A stretch of 64,000 nucleotides of DNA from Malachius bipustulatus. Taxonomy: Eukaryota > Arthropoda > Insecta > Coleoptera > Melyridae. The stretch lies in the NCBI GenBank assembly GCA_910589415.1, contig OU342634.1:45311723-45375722 (forward strand), read 5' to 3'. The notes beneath the pieces were generated by a model. It was not told the origin of the DNA. It worked only from the letters and a program-made list of their open reading frames with translations, and searched no databases. Both the position numbers and the translations under genes were made by a program. Below, piece by piece: positions 13,950 through 25,015 of this stretch (within the stretch, counting starts at the first letter, position 1; the number at the start of each line of letters is the position of its first letter).

Positions 13950-14880
13950 CTCCGGTAAGCCTGACGTTGCCATTCAGTCAGTATCCAAGCAAAAGCCCAA
14001 CTGAGATGTCGTAATACTGCCCCCTTCTTAAATCTGTACGTCCCAGACAGACTACTTTTATCTTAGCTTCGGGATCCTCTAGATGCAGTAGACTTCGTCA
14101 TTTATTCTCTTTTTTACCTCATACGGTCCTTTCCAGGAGGGATGAAGTTTTGGAGAGTGCCCCTCCTTTGAGGGTTGTAGAATATCGTAGCGAGTCATCA
14201 TTCGATCACTCACGAGACCACGAGAGTGATCTTCCTCCAAACTGGCTATTAGCTGTCTGAGAGCCTGTACATATTCGCTGATCTACCCCGGTAACTTCTC
14301 CGCTGTCCAATTGTCAGGGACTTCAACGGTGATTGACTTTAAACTCAGGGCCTCTTGCTACAATTCGATTTTCTTGCAGTGATTGTCAATCTTCGTTGCA
14401 TGGTCTTCATGATAAATTGTTTGCATTTTTATTAATCCTGCCAGGTTCACGATCCCTCTTTGCTCGGACGAGTTGTTCAGATTTGATCCTCACACGAATT
14501 GTTTCTGCAGCCACCAGTTGGATTTCTTCGGAAGATCTTGTCGAAGTGAGTAGCATGATTTCAATGTTCCTTAGCTTAAGCGTCTGCTTTTAGGATGAAA
14601 CCGTACTTCTGCATAATATCCAGATAAAATATAAAATCGTCTACGATGTCGACAACCAGTATTTTTGTAGGGGTGACTTCCCGGTGTTTCAGCGCACGAC
14701 CACTGACGATCGACCTTACAGCACCGCGGTGTCCATTAGAAAGACGAATCCCTGGCCATCGAGCTCACCAGCTAGGTAAGTAAGAGCAGGCAGGTAATGG
14801 ATTTTTTGCAAAAGTGACGTAGTATATGTCCTGGGGCTTGGATATGTGCCAGCCAGTGGACATCGCTTGGCGCTAACTGG
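13950..14880 (-). pseudogene. Internally deleted Ty3/gypsy retrotransposon (protease joined to integrase tail)
   Basis: Minus strand, from high to low coordinates. First a retroviral-type aspartic protease: FLMDTA near 14740 in place of the catalytic DTG, then VVDIVDDFIFYLDIMQKYGF (14655-14590). Then the usual PR-RT spacer (EIQLVAAETIRVRIKSEQLV, about 14535-14475). Then, without reverse transcriptase, RNase H or the integrase core, the integrase C-terminal region: RMMTRYDIL and SPKLHPSWKGPYEVKKRIND (about 14200-14075). Stops are present. Known: gypsy pol order is PR-RT-RH-IN, so about 2.5 kb of pol is missing. LTRs were not delimited. Confidence 0.7.
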
Positions 14881-15364
14881 AATCTGTTTTCCTGGTTCGT
14901 GGTCATTGCTTCGTGTTCATAGCTTTTCTACAAATGGAGAATTACAGTCTTCACTGCAGCGACTAGGACAAACCCGCCAGGAAGGACGCAACAAGAGGAA
15001 ACGAATCAACTTCTGACTGCTTTAATTTTTTTGTTGCCGTTCATTTCTAAAGAATAGATTCCCGAATTAAGTGGCCGGAATCTACAAAAAATAATACTTT
15101 TGTTCCACCATTCTTTTCTCTTTTTAGACTAGCCTGGTCTTTGTTTGCGAGTCTTGTTGGTGGTGTTATCAGGTTAATGTAAAATTATTGGAGTACTCAA
15201 ACTTATAAAAAAATTCTAAAACCGTTTCGGAATAGCCGAAAAAAAGATAACGTGTTATCTTTGCCTAGCTTCACTATGCTTTCGAAGCAAAAGAGACGTA
15301 TTAGAGATGAAGATGAGGATCCACAGAAGGAGATACAGATATATAAAAAGATATAAAAAGGGTA

Positions 15365-15722
15365 GAGGAGTAATGAGAGAGAAATCAGTAAGGTTTGAGT
15401 AAAGGGGGGAGAGGGAGATATGAGAGAGGGGTGAGGTGGAGATAGGGGAGAGGACAGGAGAGGGGAGATAAAGGAGATAGGGGAGAAAGGGGAGATAGGA
15501 AAGAAAAGGGAGATAGGAGATAGAGGGGGAAAGAGGGAAGAGAGGGAAACGAGGGGAGATGAAGAGTAGGAAGGACGTATCGAGATAGTGGAAGGGAGAG
15601 AGATATGGAAGGAGAGAGAGGGATAATGGGGGAGGGAGAGACGAAGAGATATAGCGAAGAATACAGAGATGGATAGAGGGAAGAGAGATAGAGAGAGGAT
15701 AGAGAAAGGTATAGAGATAGAC
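15365..15722 (+). repeat. Long polypurine (GA-rich) tract
   Basis: About 350 bp of nearly pure purine on the plus strand (GGGGAGATAGGAGAGAGG-type variants), interrupted by rare T or C. It can form triplex (H-DNA). The 128-codon minus frame rich in Ser, Leu and Pro is the translation of this tract and not a gene. Confidence 0.85.
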
Positions 15723-15779
15723 GCTTATTAATTTTTGGTTTCAAGAATTGCATTAAAATAGAAAATTTCATTAATACAA

Positions 15780-17330
15780 TTTATAGAACTGTTGCGTAAG
15801 GTGAGGTATTAGGACATATAGTTGAACTGGATATTTGTAAGAGTTATTTGAGAGTACATCCAAGGGTGATAAATTGTAAGTATTTTTAATTAAGAGCTCG
15901 TGAGAAGAAAACATCAAGAAACTAATTCAGTACGGTGATAATAGGTTTCGAATGGTTTTTCATATGAGTCTTGTGAACGTATTTCTCAATTTTCCAGTTT
16001 ACGATTCTTTTAAGTAATAAGTAGAAACCACAATGTCTGTTATCATACTATAAAAATTCTTTACTGGTGGTGCAGTTTGCAGAACATAACACTTCTGTTT
16101 TATACGAGCGTACTCCCATCAAATGCAAGAACGGCCAAGAAGACTTGTCATCAAGTCCGCTCATAAAACAAAGTGTAGTCATGACAAATTCTGTTATTTT
16201 TGGCATCGCCGCAATGTATACAAAAGTCTTGTTTACAAGATACTATAACTGTGGAGTAGTTCTAACAATTACATCTTTTACAGTTCGTGATAATCTTTTA
16301 CGGCTAAAACATTCGTGAACTATTTAGTTGTTTTTTCCAAGTAACTGTCAGAGGTTGCTTCTAGCTATTTAATTAGCGAGGCTATTTCGAGATATGGGAC
16401 AGTATTTTTTCTACACGCCGCTTTAAACGAGAAATTAAACTATTTAAATTACAATTATTTGATTGGGTTAATGTGGTGTAGTACGCCCAACTATTTATCT
16501 TTCCCTGACACATATACGCTTTTATGTAATATATAATAGTAATTGGGAAATTGTAACTGCCAGTGTAGTGTAAAACCATAAAGCTGTCAACGATTGAAGT
16601 CGTCCATACCAGCAAATAAATCAGGACCAGAGAGATACACGATTTAAAATGAAGTTTTTTAGAAATTTTTCACTAAATAACAACTTTTCCCATAACAAAT
16701 ATTATATTATTCCTGCATAAAATTAAATGAAAATTATTAAACTTTTCTTCAACAGCTCTCTGTCATTAATTTATAAACTAAAACTGGACCATGAAACTGA
16801 ATCTTGGATGCATTCATACAAGGATCGCTTCTTTTTATTGCACCAAAAAACATCTCGTGAGGAATCCCCCTAATTTGAATAGTGTGTTCAGGGGATTAGA
16901 AAAAATGTCTGAACGTTATGGTCCAATGTCAAACATTACTCAGAATATACTGAGTTTAATATTTTTTACTCATGTAAATGTAATGTATTATTGGTAATAT
17001 CTTTTTTTGAAAATTAAACTCACGGTGAGGGTTTTTTGAGGTCGTCAAGGTCACCAGATCTCAGTATCTTATATTATTGCTCTCATAAATTTTAAATCTT
17101 GAAAACAAAGCGTTTTTGGACAAATCTTTACAAATCTTCACAAACCCTTTTCAAAGTTTGTGAGTGTATTTACAATACACTCTGTATAATTAAATTTTCT
17201 TACTATTCGATATAATAAGAGACCTTAGTACCAATTAGGACATTTATAGAGCTATGAGAATTATCTGGGAGTTCAGTTTGTTTGATCATTGTTTATTTTA
17301 CTAATGTTAAGAGGTATGTTGCCTCAACTT
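15780..17330. other. No recognised feature
   Basis: AT-rich, short frames only, no repeat noticed. Confidence 0.5.
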
Positions 17331-17333
17331 GTA

Positions 17334-19200
17334 CTCGGGTGAAGTTAGCAACGAAAACTTAGCAACGGGAGTGGCTAAACATCCGGCTGCGGTACGATGA
17401 TAATTTAATTACATAATCTGCTATTATTGTTTGAACGGGGTTGATTTTTCTCCTTCGTTTGGAAAAATAAATACCCCAGCAACGCACCAAGGGCAATTTT
17501 TTAGCCGAAAATCTAAAATTACAACACCTGAATATGCGGATTCGGAATTTCAAAAAATCACTGTGGCCGTTCTGGGCCCGGGCAAGACGAGTTTTCACGA
17601 AGGGATGATAGGGTGGACCTTTGTCCTTGGTTTGAAAAAATAAAAACCCCAACAACGCATCAAGGGCAGTTTTTATAGCCGAAAATCGAAAATAAAAAGA
17701 TCCACCCTATTATCCCTTCGTGAAAACTCGTCTTGCCCGGGCCCAGAACGGCCACAGTGATTTTTTGAAATTCCGAATCCGCATATTCAGGTGTTGTAAT
17801 CTTAGATTTTCGGCTAAAAAAATGCCCTTGTTGCGTTGCTGGGGTTTTTATTTTTTCAAACCAAGGACAAAGATCCACCCTATCATCCCTTCGTGAAAAC
17901 TCGTCTTGCCCGGGCCCAGAACGGCCACAGTGATTTTTTGAAATTCCGAATCCGCATATTCAGGTGTTGTAATTTTCGATTTTCGGCTATAAAAACTGCC
18001 CTTGATGCGTTGCTGGGGTTTTTATTTTTTCAAACCAAGGAAAAAGATCCACCCTATCATCCCTTTGTGAAAACTCGTCTTGCCCGGGCACAGAACGGCC
18101 ACAGTGATTTATTGAAATTCCGAATCCGCATATTCAGGTGTTGTAATTTTCGATTTTCGGCTATAAAAACTGCCCTTGATGCGTTGCTGGGGTTTTTATT
18201 TTTTCAAGCCAAGGACAAAGATCCACCCGATCATCCCCTCGTGAAAACTCGTCTTGCCCGGGCCCAGAACGGCCACAGTGATTTTTTGAAATTCCGAATC
18301 CGCATATTCAGGTGTTGTAATTTTCGATTTTCGGCTATAAAAACTGCCCTTGATGCGTTGCTGGGGTTTTTATTTTTTCAAGCCAAGGACAAAGATCCAC
18401 CCAATCATCCCCTCGTGAAAACTCGTCTTGCTCGGGCCCAGAACGGCCACAGTGATTTTTTGAAATTCCGAATCCGCATATTCAGGTATTGTAATTTTCG
18501 ATTTTCGGCTATAAAAACTGCCCTTGATGCGTTGCTGGGGTTTTTATTTTTTCAAACCAAGGAAAAAGATCCACCCGATCATCCCCTCGTGAAAACTCGT
18601 CTTGCTCGGGCCCAGAACGGCCACAGTGATTTTTTGAAATTCCGAATCCGCATATTCAGGTGTTGTAATTTTCGATTTTCGGCTATAAAAACTGCCCTTG
18701 ATGCGTTGCTGGGGTTTTTATTTTTTCAAACCAAGGACAAAGATCCACCCTATCATCCCTTCGTGAAAACTCGTCTTGCCCGGGCACAGAACGGCCACAG
18801 TGATTTTTTGAAATTCCGAATCCGCATATTCAGGTGTTGAAATTTTAGATTTTCGACTAAAAAACTGCCCTTGATGCGTTGCTGGGGTTTTTATTTTTTC
18901 AAACCAAGGACAAAGATCCACCCTATCATCCCTTCGTGAAAACTCGTCTTGCCCGGGCACAGAACGGCCACAGTGATTTATTGAAATTCCGAATCCGCAT
19001 ATTCAGGTGTTGTAATTTTAGATTTTCGGCTAAAAAATTGCCCTTGGTGCGTTGCTGGGGTATTTATTTTTCCAAACGAAGGAGAAAAATCAACCCCGTT
19101 CAAGCAATAATAGCAGATTATGTAATTAAATTATCATCGTACCGCAGCCGGATGTTTAGCCACTCCCGTTGCTAAGTTTTCGTTGCTAACTTCACCCGAG
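17334..19200. mobile_element. 1.87-kb foldback element with TA flanks and a 174-bp tandem core
   Basis: Ends are inverted copies starting CTCGGGTGAAGTTAGCAACG (17334) and ending in its complement (19200), each next to TA, which fits a TA target duplication of the Tc1/mariner type. The terminal inverted repeats run about 320 bp (17334-17655 against about 18878-19200) and are almost identical. One repeat unit lies inverted in the left arm, and a head-to-tail array fills the centre and right arm. No transposase is present, so movement would need an outside enzyme. Long translations here are by-products of the 174-bp period. Confidence 0.75.
17700..19020 (+). repeat. Tandem array of 174-bp units (8 copies)
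   Basis: TCTTGC(C/T)CGGGC recurs at 17731, 17904, 18078, 18252, 18426, 18600, 18774 and 18947, giving steps of 173 or 174 bp. Copies differ by a few substitutions (for instance CCCGGGCCCAG, CTCGGGCCCAG and CCCGGGCACAG), which shows local homogenisation. Because 174 is a multiple of three, one frame stays open for about 334 codons with a 58-residue period. I regard that as accidental. The units hold ATTTTCGATTTTCGGCTATAA and a GCCCGGGC core. Confidence 0.85.
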
Positions 19201-19204
19201 TATG

Positions 19205-21520
19205 AACTCCTTACTCCTTACATCACGTTTAGGTTGAAGAGGAATAAGGGAATATCAAATAAGAAGTAAAAGTTTAGAAGGAACATATTATCAAATTAAA
19301 AGAAGAGGAGATTCCTTGATTAAACGAAATGAGTAAAATGCATTAAATCCTAAATGCGTCGGCGCTTCTTCGTCAGGTAAATGCTCTACATAGTGCCTAG
19401 TAGGTAGAGCAGCCAGCACAAAATGCAAAGTCTGAGTTGTAATCGCATCTAACCTTGTTATCATTAACAGTGTCTGATCAAGTTGGATATATCAAAGGAT
19501 CCGGTGCCCCTTCACTTCTGTGTAATTTAGTAATGGGAATCAAAGTTGTACTGCCTGCCTTCCGGACAAAGTTATTTGTTTAGCAGTTACTACCAATTTG
19601 TACGACTGTTTGATTTCGCACTAGGGTGCAGAATCATTAATTCTGAGCTTCAAAGCAAACCCTCCATTATGCTTCTTGTAGGAAAATTTGAAATATGTAC
19701 GTATGTCTTACCCAATTATTCTGCTGAAGGACTCACCTGAAACAAGAAATGAAAATAAATTAAATTATGTATTATTAAGTAATGTTTCTAAAAAAAAAAT
19801 TATGTAAGTGTCACTCTAAGATCCTATTTCGTCATTACTTTCACCTCAGTTTTTTTTTTTAATTTTCGGGTAATGATTATTAGTTTTACTAAATAAATAT
19901 GAAAAATTAAATATTTATCAATTTTTTTTTCAGCTCCAAGGAATGGCACCGGATCCTAAATTTGATTAGTTCTTATTATGATCGAATGACTGCGTGATAA
20001 TAATAAGGTCTTCGCTTCAGAAGAAGGAATCGCCATGGAAATAGCGATAGATCACTAAGGAAGAGATCCAAAGATGTTAATTTCGAAGTAATAATTCCGA
20101 ATCTCATTATTGGGTTTTACAAAAAATGTAGAAGGAGTTATATTATGTAAATTGATTATCCAGTCTGAGGTTTTCATGAGCAATTAATACACCTACATAC
20201 ATGACATCCGAATGGGATTCGAACCCACAGAGTGACATTCACCTCGTACTACACCTTTATCTGCAGCGTTCGACTGCTCCTTTTTAATGCTAATTATTAT
20301 TGGAGCTGATCCTCCAAAACTGATTACATTATTTATTTATCAAAAAGTTTATTAATTTGACCGCAAAGCTATAAGGATTTGGTAACGCACGCACTAAATC
20401 AATCAGTTGGAAGTAATTGCTATTCTTCCGGAACTGATTGCAGTATTTTATACAGTTTATGATCTCATAATATACTTTTTTTTTAATATCGGTACGAAGT
20501 GAAATTTAGTATATGAATATATTCAGCATTGCGGAAGAATCTCTAAATTTATATTTAGAAACTGAAAAATAGTTTCATTTCACCAGATGTTTTCATCTTT
20601 GTGTTCCCCTTATTGTTTTCGACGAGCTGTCATAAGTGTTTAATTTTAAAACCCAGGATATCTGTCATTCCAGCTATTCGCTCGAGGAATAATTATCTAT
20701 TGTCGTTGTCTTTATTTTCCAGAAATGCGAAACTCGAGATAGTTAGTGAAAAGCAGCTCATTATGATACGTCGGAATAACCGTATTAAGACAACAATAAA
20801 TTATTCCATTTAAAAAACTGATTTTAATTAAGAGTAAGATTGATTACTTATAAGTAAAATCATGCAGGGTCAAAGTCGTGTAAACTTATTGAATAATAAT
20901 TCCTCTAAATGAAGATGAAAACAAATCTAAAACGCGATTTACCTAACTCTTATCTATTTTGGATTCAAAAACTTATAGGTTATCACTTAAAATGAATCAT
21001 TTATTAATTAATCAACAATTAAGTTTTTAGCAACCAGGGAAATGTTTATTATAACTACCTACATTGATTAATATGTATATAAAAATAATACACTCGTATA
21101 ATTATCAATGGCGGAACAAAGTCTACTTCAGCGAGTATCACGTCATATCGGCCCGAGCCTTAAGAGAAAGATGGTACGAAGTTAAATTGGCTTCTGTACG
21201 TAGGTTTAGGTACCTAAGATTAAGAAAATCACACAGAATCAAATCGATTTATTTATTATTGTTTTATTGTTTTAGCGCGCTTCGACTTGCTTGAAACATG
21301 CGCGTGTATCGTAGTGTCGATCTTTGGAGTTGTTTAACTGCGGAACTCTTACCTGCCGTTATATGAGCAACTATAATACCTACTACCGTGAAATTTTGAC
21401 GGCACCAGGGTTAGAAAGTAGTCGTTAGCGGGCTAGAAAATTTTCTATACTTTGAAACGAGCCGCTGTAGTATTACAGCGAGCTTAAATAGGCTACATTC
21501 GACCGGCTGTTTCCTATCGA
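19205..21520. other. No gene recognised apart from the SINE-like unit
   Basis: AT-rich; the tRNA-like unit at 20205-20290 is the only element identified. Confidence 0.45.
20205..20290 (-). repeat. tRNA-derived SINE or tRNA relic
   Basis: On the minus strand GTGGGTTCGAATCCCAT (20220-20235) forms a tRNA T-arm with a consensus pol III box B (GGTTCGAATCC). Upstream GGAGCAGTCGAACGCTGCAG is a weak box A region, and no good acceptor or anticodon stem forms. The same arrangement occurs at 46100-46182, so a SINE family is likelier than a functional tRNA. Confidence 0.4.
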
Positions 21521-21802
21521 AAAATCTTTCTCTTTTGGTTTTCATCTTTTGTCAAATGATTTTCCCATTTATCAAACGTCAGTGCGTGATTTTTCAATTT
21601 AAATTCCCCTTTTGTCAAATTAAATTCCCTTTACACGAAATGCTTTTCCAATGTTTATGATACTGTCACTGCACGTAAATAGGAAAAGAAATTGACATGA
21701 AGTGAAACTAATTTGACAAAAAGGGAAATTGAGTAGAAGAATAAGAAGCATCATCTTTGCGTAAAATTCAAAACTATAAGCAAGGACAACATAGGTGTTC
21801 AC

Positions 21803-21925
21803 CCTCTTCAAGTTTTCACGAAGAAAAGCGTTCATACGTCTAGACGCGAGGCGACTCTCTTCTCTACCAGCTTCGAAGAAATCAACATCGGTAGTAAAAT
21901 CTCGCTCAGTCAAGTCGGTGTCCAT
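21803..21925 (-). CDS. Possible first exon of an unknown gene
   Basis: Minus strand: ATG at 21925 starts MDTDLTERDFTTDVDFFEAG, followed by a charged stretch ending RMNAFLRENLKR, after which GGTGAAC can serve as a weak donor. Composition looks protein-like, but no further exon was matched. The block 21521-22215 has similar inverted ends (TTCTCTTTTGGTTTTC near 21529 and GAAAACCAAGAGAAAAA near 22202), so this may lie in a mobile element. Confidence 0.25.
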
Positions 21926-22439
21926 TATTACAGCCCTTCGTGAATATTACTCAAATTCAAACTAAAATTTCTCGACTCTTATCTCGTTAACCGGTAATTA
22001 AAGTGATTCGCCCTCGTCCACTGCAGCAGCAGCAAGCAGCGATTTCAAGCGACTGGCACCTCACTCTCCAAGGTAATTCCATTATTACTGCCTTGCTTTG
22101 GTCTTATTCATTATTTTAAACATCAAAACGATACAATGGTCGTTGATGCATAGAAAAATAAGAAAATCATTTGACATCAGAAAAGCAATTGACAAAAGAG
22201 GAAAACCAAGAGAAAAATACTGTATGTTTGAAATTTTGAATAAGAAAATCGGAGCAGGTAAAATTCTAGACTGGTAGCTCAAAACCCTGCCGCGGACCAC
22301 CTCCCCTAACCTGGTTGTCGTGTCGTGACTAAAGGTCTGCACTAGGGGAAACGGCGCCAGAGATGTCCGACTGTGGACTATCTGATATACCGTATCATCT
22401 GTTGTCGTGGTCACGTTCCGCGCACAGAGAGATGCGGGG

Positions 22440-23290
22440 GTCTCGGCTTGATCGCCGGAACCAAGAGGAGACAACCTCACTAAAAAAACCTAAATCCTAA
22501 GGCGGGGGTCCAGGCTGATGGGATGCGTGACTGGATAGAAGACCAGCCCTACTGGATTCAACCTTGGGGCACCAGGGGGCACCCCACTGTATCAATCCCC
22601 TCACCTTTGCATGCGGGGCTCTGCATAGGTGGAACACCCTTCCCTAGCTACTCGTGGGATCAACCATGGTAAGAAATGAAAAAACCAAGAAATTGCGGGA
22701 CATCACCGCAAAACAGACTGCTGACCGAGCGGGGCTTGTCACCCGTCAAGACAGTCAGCAATCTAAACAATCCTTGTGCTCGAGACGACCTCGAGCGCAA
22801 GAAGAATGCCCACTCATTGGCAAGAAAAGGAGCATCGACACCCTTCATAGGACCAGAACCATTCTGTGGCTTCGAAGATACTTTCTTCAAGCAGAATTCC
22901 AAAAGGAAGAAGAAAACTGAGAGAAACTCATTGGAGGAACCTCTCGGGGTTGAGACAATCCAAAGAATTTCTCGGGAATTTTAACCGAGAGAATTAACAG
23001 AACACTGACGGGATTCCTAACGAGACATTGCAAGCTCAAGGAACACCTGAGGAAGCTAGACATAGAAGAAAATGGCGTCTGCAGATTCTGCGGGAAAGGA
23101 GACCACGTCACCTGCTGCTCAACTGAGATGCGATAGAACTCAAAAGAAGTAATATTCTGGGCCATCACCAGCTAGAGGCAGGGAACTTACCCGACCTTGA
23201 TCCTCTCAAAATCCTGAGATTTCTCAAGGAAACGGACTTGGAGAGGGTGCTTCTCTAAAGGGATTCCACACCAGGCGAAGCACAGTAGAG
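22440..23290 (+). pseudogene. Internally deleted LINE (R1/LOA/I-like): 5' region joined to the 3' end
   Basis: The GC-rich part 22480-22665 has the look of a LINE 5' region that I have seen joined to RNase-H-bearing LINEs (GCTGATGGGATGCGTGACTGG...; from memory, not checked). From 22790 it encodes the end of ORF2: LARKGASTPFIGPEPFCG after the RNase H domain, then LRKLDIEENGVCRFCGKGDH with the Cys-x2-Cys...His zinc motif, and DLDPLKILRFLKETDL near the 3' end. Stops occur (22982 and later). The body of the element (endonuclease, RT) is missing. Confidence 0.6.
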
Positions 23291-23804
23291 GGGATACAAT
23301 AGATCTTTTAGGTCGCAGTAACTTAATCACCCTCAAAATACAAATACAAATACAATGATGTTCAGAGGTGCATGGAGATTACATATTCGATAGCTCGAAG
23401 GATGGAGTACGACGGTTTCGAAAACGCTGGCATAAAGCTGAGAAGACGAAAACCCAGTTGATCAGAAGCTGAAAACTAAAGCTACACATATAGCCATCTA
23501 TGTCTTGTCACGAGGAAGAAGATTACCAGTAATCCTCAACCAGGTACTTTTTGTTACGGGAACGTTCAAACCTCGATTCTACTGTGGAAACTTAAACGCC
23601 ATAAAAGCGTTTTAATTTTGGTTCTCCAACGCTATAATAGTGAAAATGATAAAGAATCACACCTTCTGTCAAACTCTGCTGAAAAGCCCATGAAATAGCA
23701 TCTTACCACTCGTATACTTGTTTTTGGCGAAATTTTACCGAAGCATTTAGCTGACTTGGAATTAGAATAATTGACCCCTTAGAATTATTAATACTGGGAT
23801 CGTT

Positions 23805-24420
23805 TTCTTCTTCTTAGCCTCGCCCCATTATTTGGAGTCGTCTCTCCTTGTCATCTTCTCCATGGATTCCTATCGGCGTCTATTTTGTCTTTCCATAAAA
23901 TATATCTAGACTGTTGTTAGCCAGGTGGCGTATGGTTTTCTGAAGAAAAAATATAAGGTCCTCCAAGCGGTGGAGCACACGCCCATAGCATCGAAGTAGT
24001 CGTTTTTTGACCTTCTCACAATAAGGGCAGCTTCCTCCGATGTGGGTTTTGCCTATTTTTACCCACCTACCGTAGCAGACGCATTTCCATTGTGTGCGGA
24101 TTTAGAGGTGTTGTTTAGTAGATGTCTATGCAGCATTCTGAACCATACAGGATTGCAGGTCTATTGCTGTTTTGTACAGCTTGCTTTAATAAGCTTGATG
24201 GGAAGCTTCTTGTCGCACATTACGCTCGTGAGTGATCTCCACTTCATCCATCCCATGGTTGTTCTATTGGTTATGTCTCTCTCAACGTGTCATCATTGCT
24301 GATGATTGACCCCAGGTATAAAAATGGTCAATCTTTAGTATGGGTGCATCGATAAAAAGTTTAATCCCATTTACGTTAGTATGGCCATCGAGTAAAAATG
24401 GACATATTATGCTGCGTCTT
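23805..24420 (-). pseudogene. RTE-clade LINE, C-terminal ORF2 fragment
   Basis: The minus strand gives pieces typical of the end of RTE reverse transcriptase: VNGIKLFIDAP then a YLGS-like site read as YTWG (about 24360-24310), ITNRTTMGWMKWRSLTSVMC and DKKLPIKLIKA (about 24275-24180), then RLLRCYGRVLHRLED (about 24015-23965) in place of the usual RLRWFGHV..R..D. Several frameshifts and stops. A 5'-truncated, dead insertion. Confidence 0.65.
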
Positions 24421-24464
24421 TTTATACGAATGATGTCTTTAGAACTTTTTACGGTCTTTATTTA

Positions 24465-25013
24465 CATCCGCGGCTCCTAAAGTTTCACTATGGCACCTAT
24501 ATAGGGGTGGAGAACATACCTATAGTAACACCAGGAAGGCATTCATTTGCTTTGCAAATTAAAGGGAAAGAAAAAAAACGGCCTAAAAACTCGGTTTTGA
24601 GAGTGCGGAGAGAATGCGGTCCTGACAAGAGGCGTCGATTAGATACCGCGAATACGAATATACCCACTTCACGACACAATGCCAAGCGCTTGGAAGCTTA
24701 CAGTACCGGACTGGCGCGATATCCGCTTTCACATATCGTGTCCAGTCCACAGGGATTGATGCAATGATTTTTGGAATATAAATGCAAAATAAATGCAAAA
24801 TTCAAAATAAAAACCGTGTTACTGTTAATCTCGAAGATTTTCCTTGCCCTGAAAGTGAAAAAAAAAATAGAAATTCGACCGTAGTGCCAAAGAGGCCTTA
24901 GTTGTGACCTTAATATTAGTTTGCACTGACTGTTTTTAGCTTCTTACCCACCCAGCACCCCTATTTCGCTCCTCGGTCCCGAAAAAATTTATAAAACTTA
25001 GGAGCCGCGGATG
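24465..25013. mobile_element. 549-bp TIR element, copy 2 with a different centre
   Basis: Same ends as the copy at 6526-7073, again flanked by TA (24463-24464 and 25014-25015). It shares GGCACCTATATAGGGGTGGA after the left end and the tail from GGAATATAAATGCAAAATAA to the right end. The centre (about 24585-24770) is unrelated to copy 1 and a little more GC-rich. It probably carries captured or exchanged sequence. Confidence 0.8.
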
Positions 25014-25015
25014 TA

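Noticed and set aside
15385..15771. 128-codon Ser/Leu/Pro frame
   Set aside because: Direct translation of a polypurine tract, with no start context or homology.
17836..18840. 334-codon open frame with a 58-residue repeat
   Set aside because: It exists only because the 174-bp repeat unit is a multiple of three. The same sequence occurs inverted in the other arm and the peptide has no recognisable domain.
17334..19200. CRISPR-like array
   Set aside because: Units are contiguous 174-bp repeats without unique spacers, in a eukaryotic foldback element.
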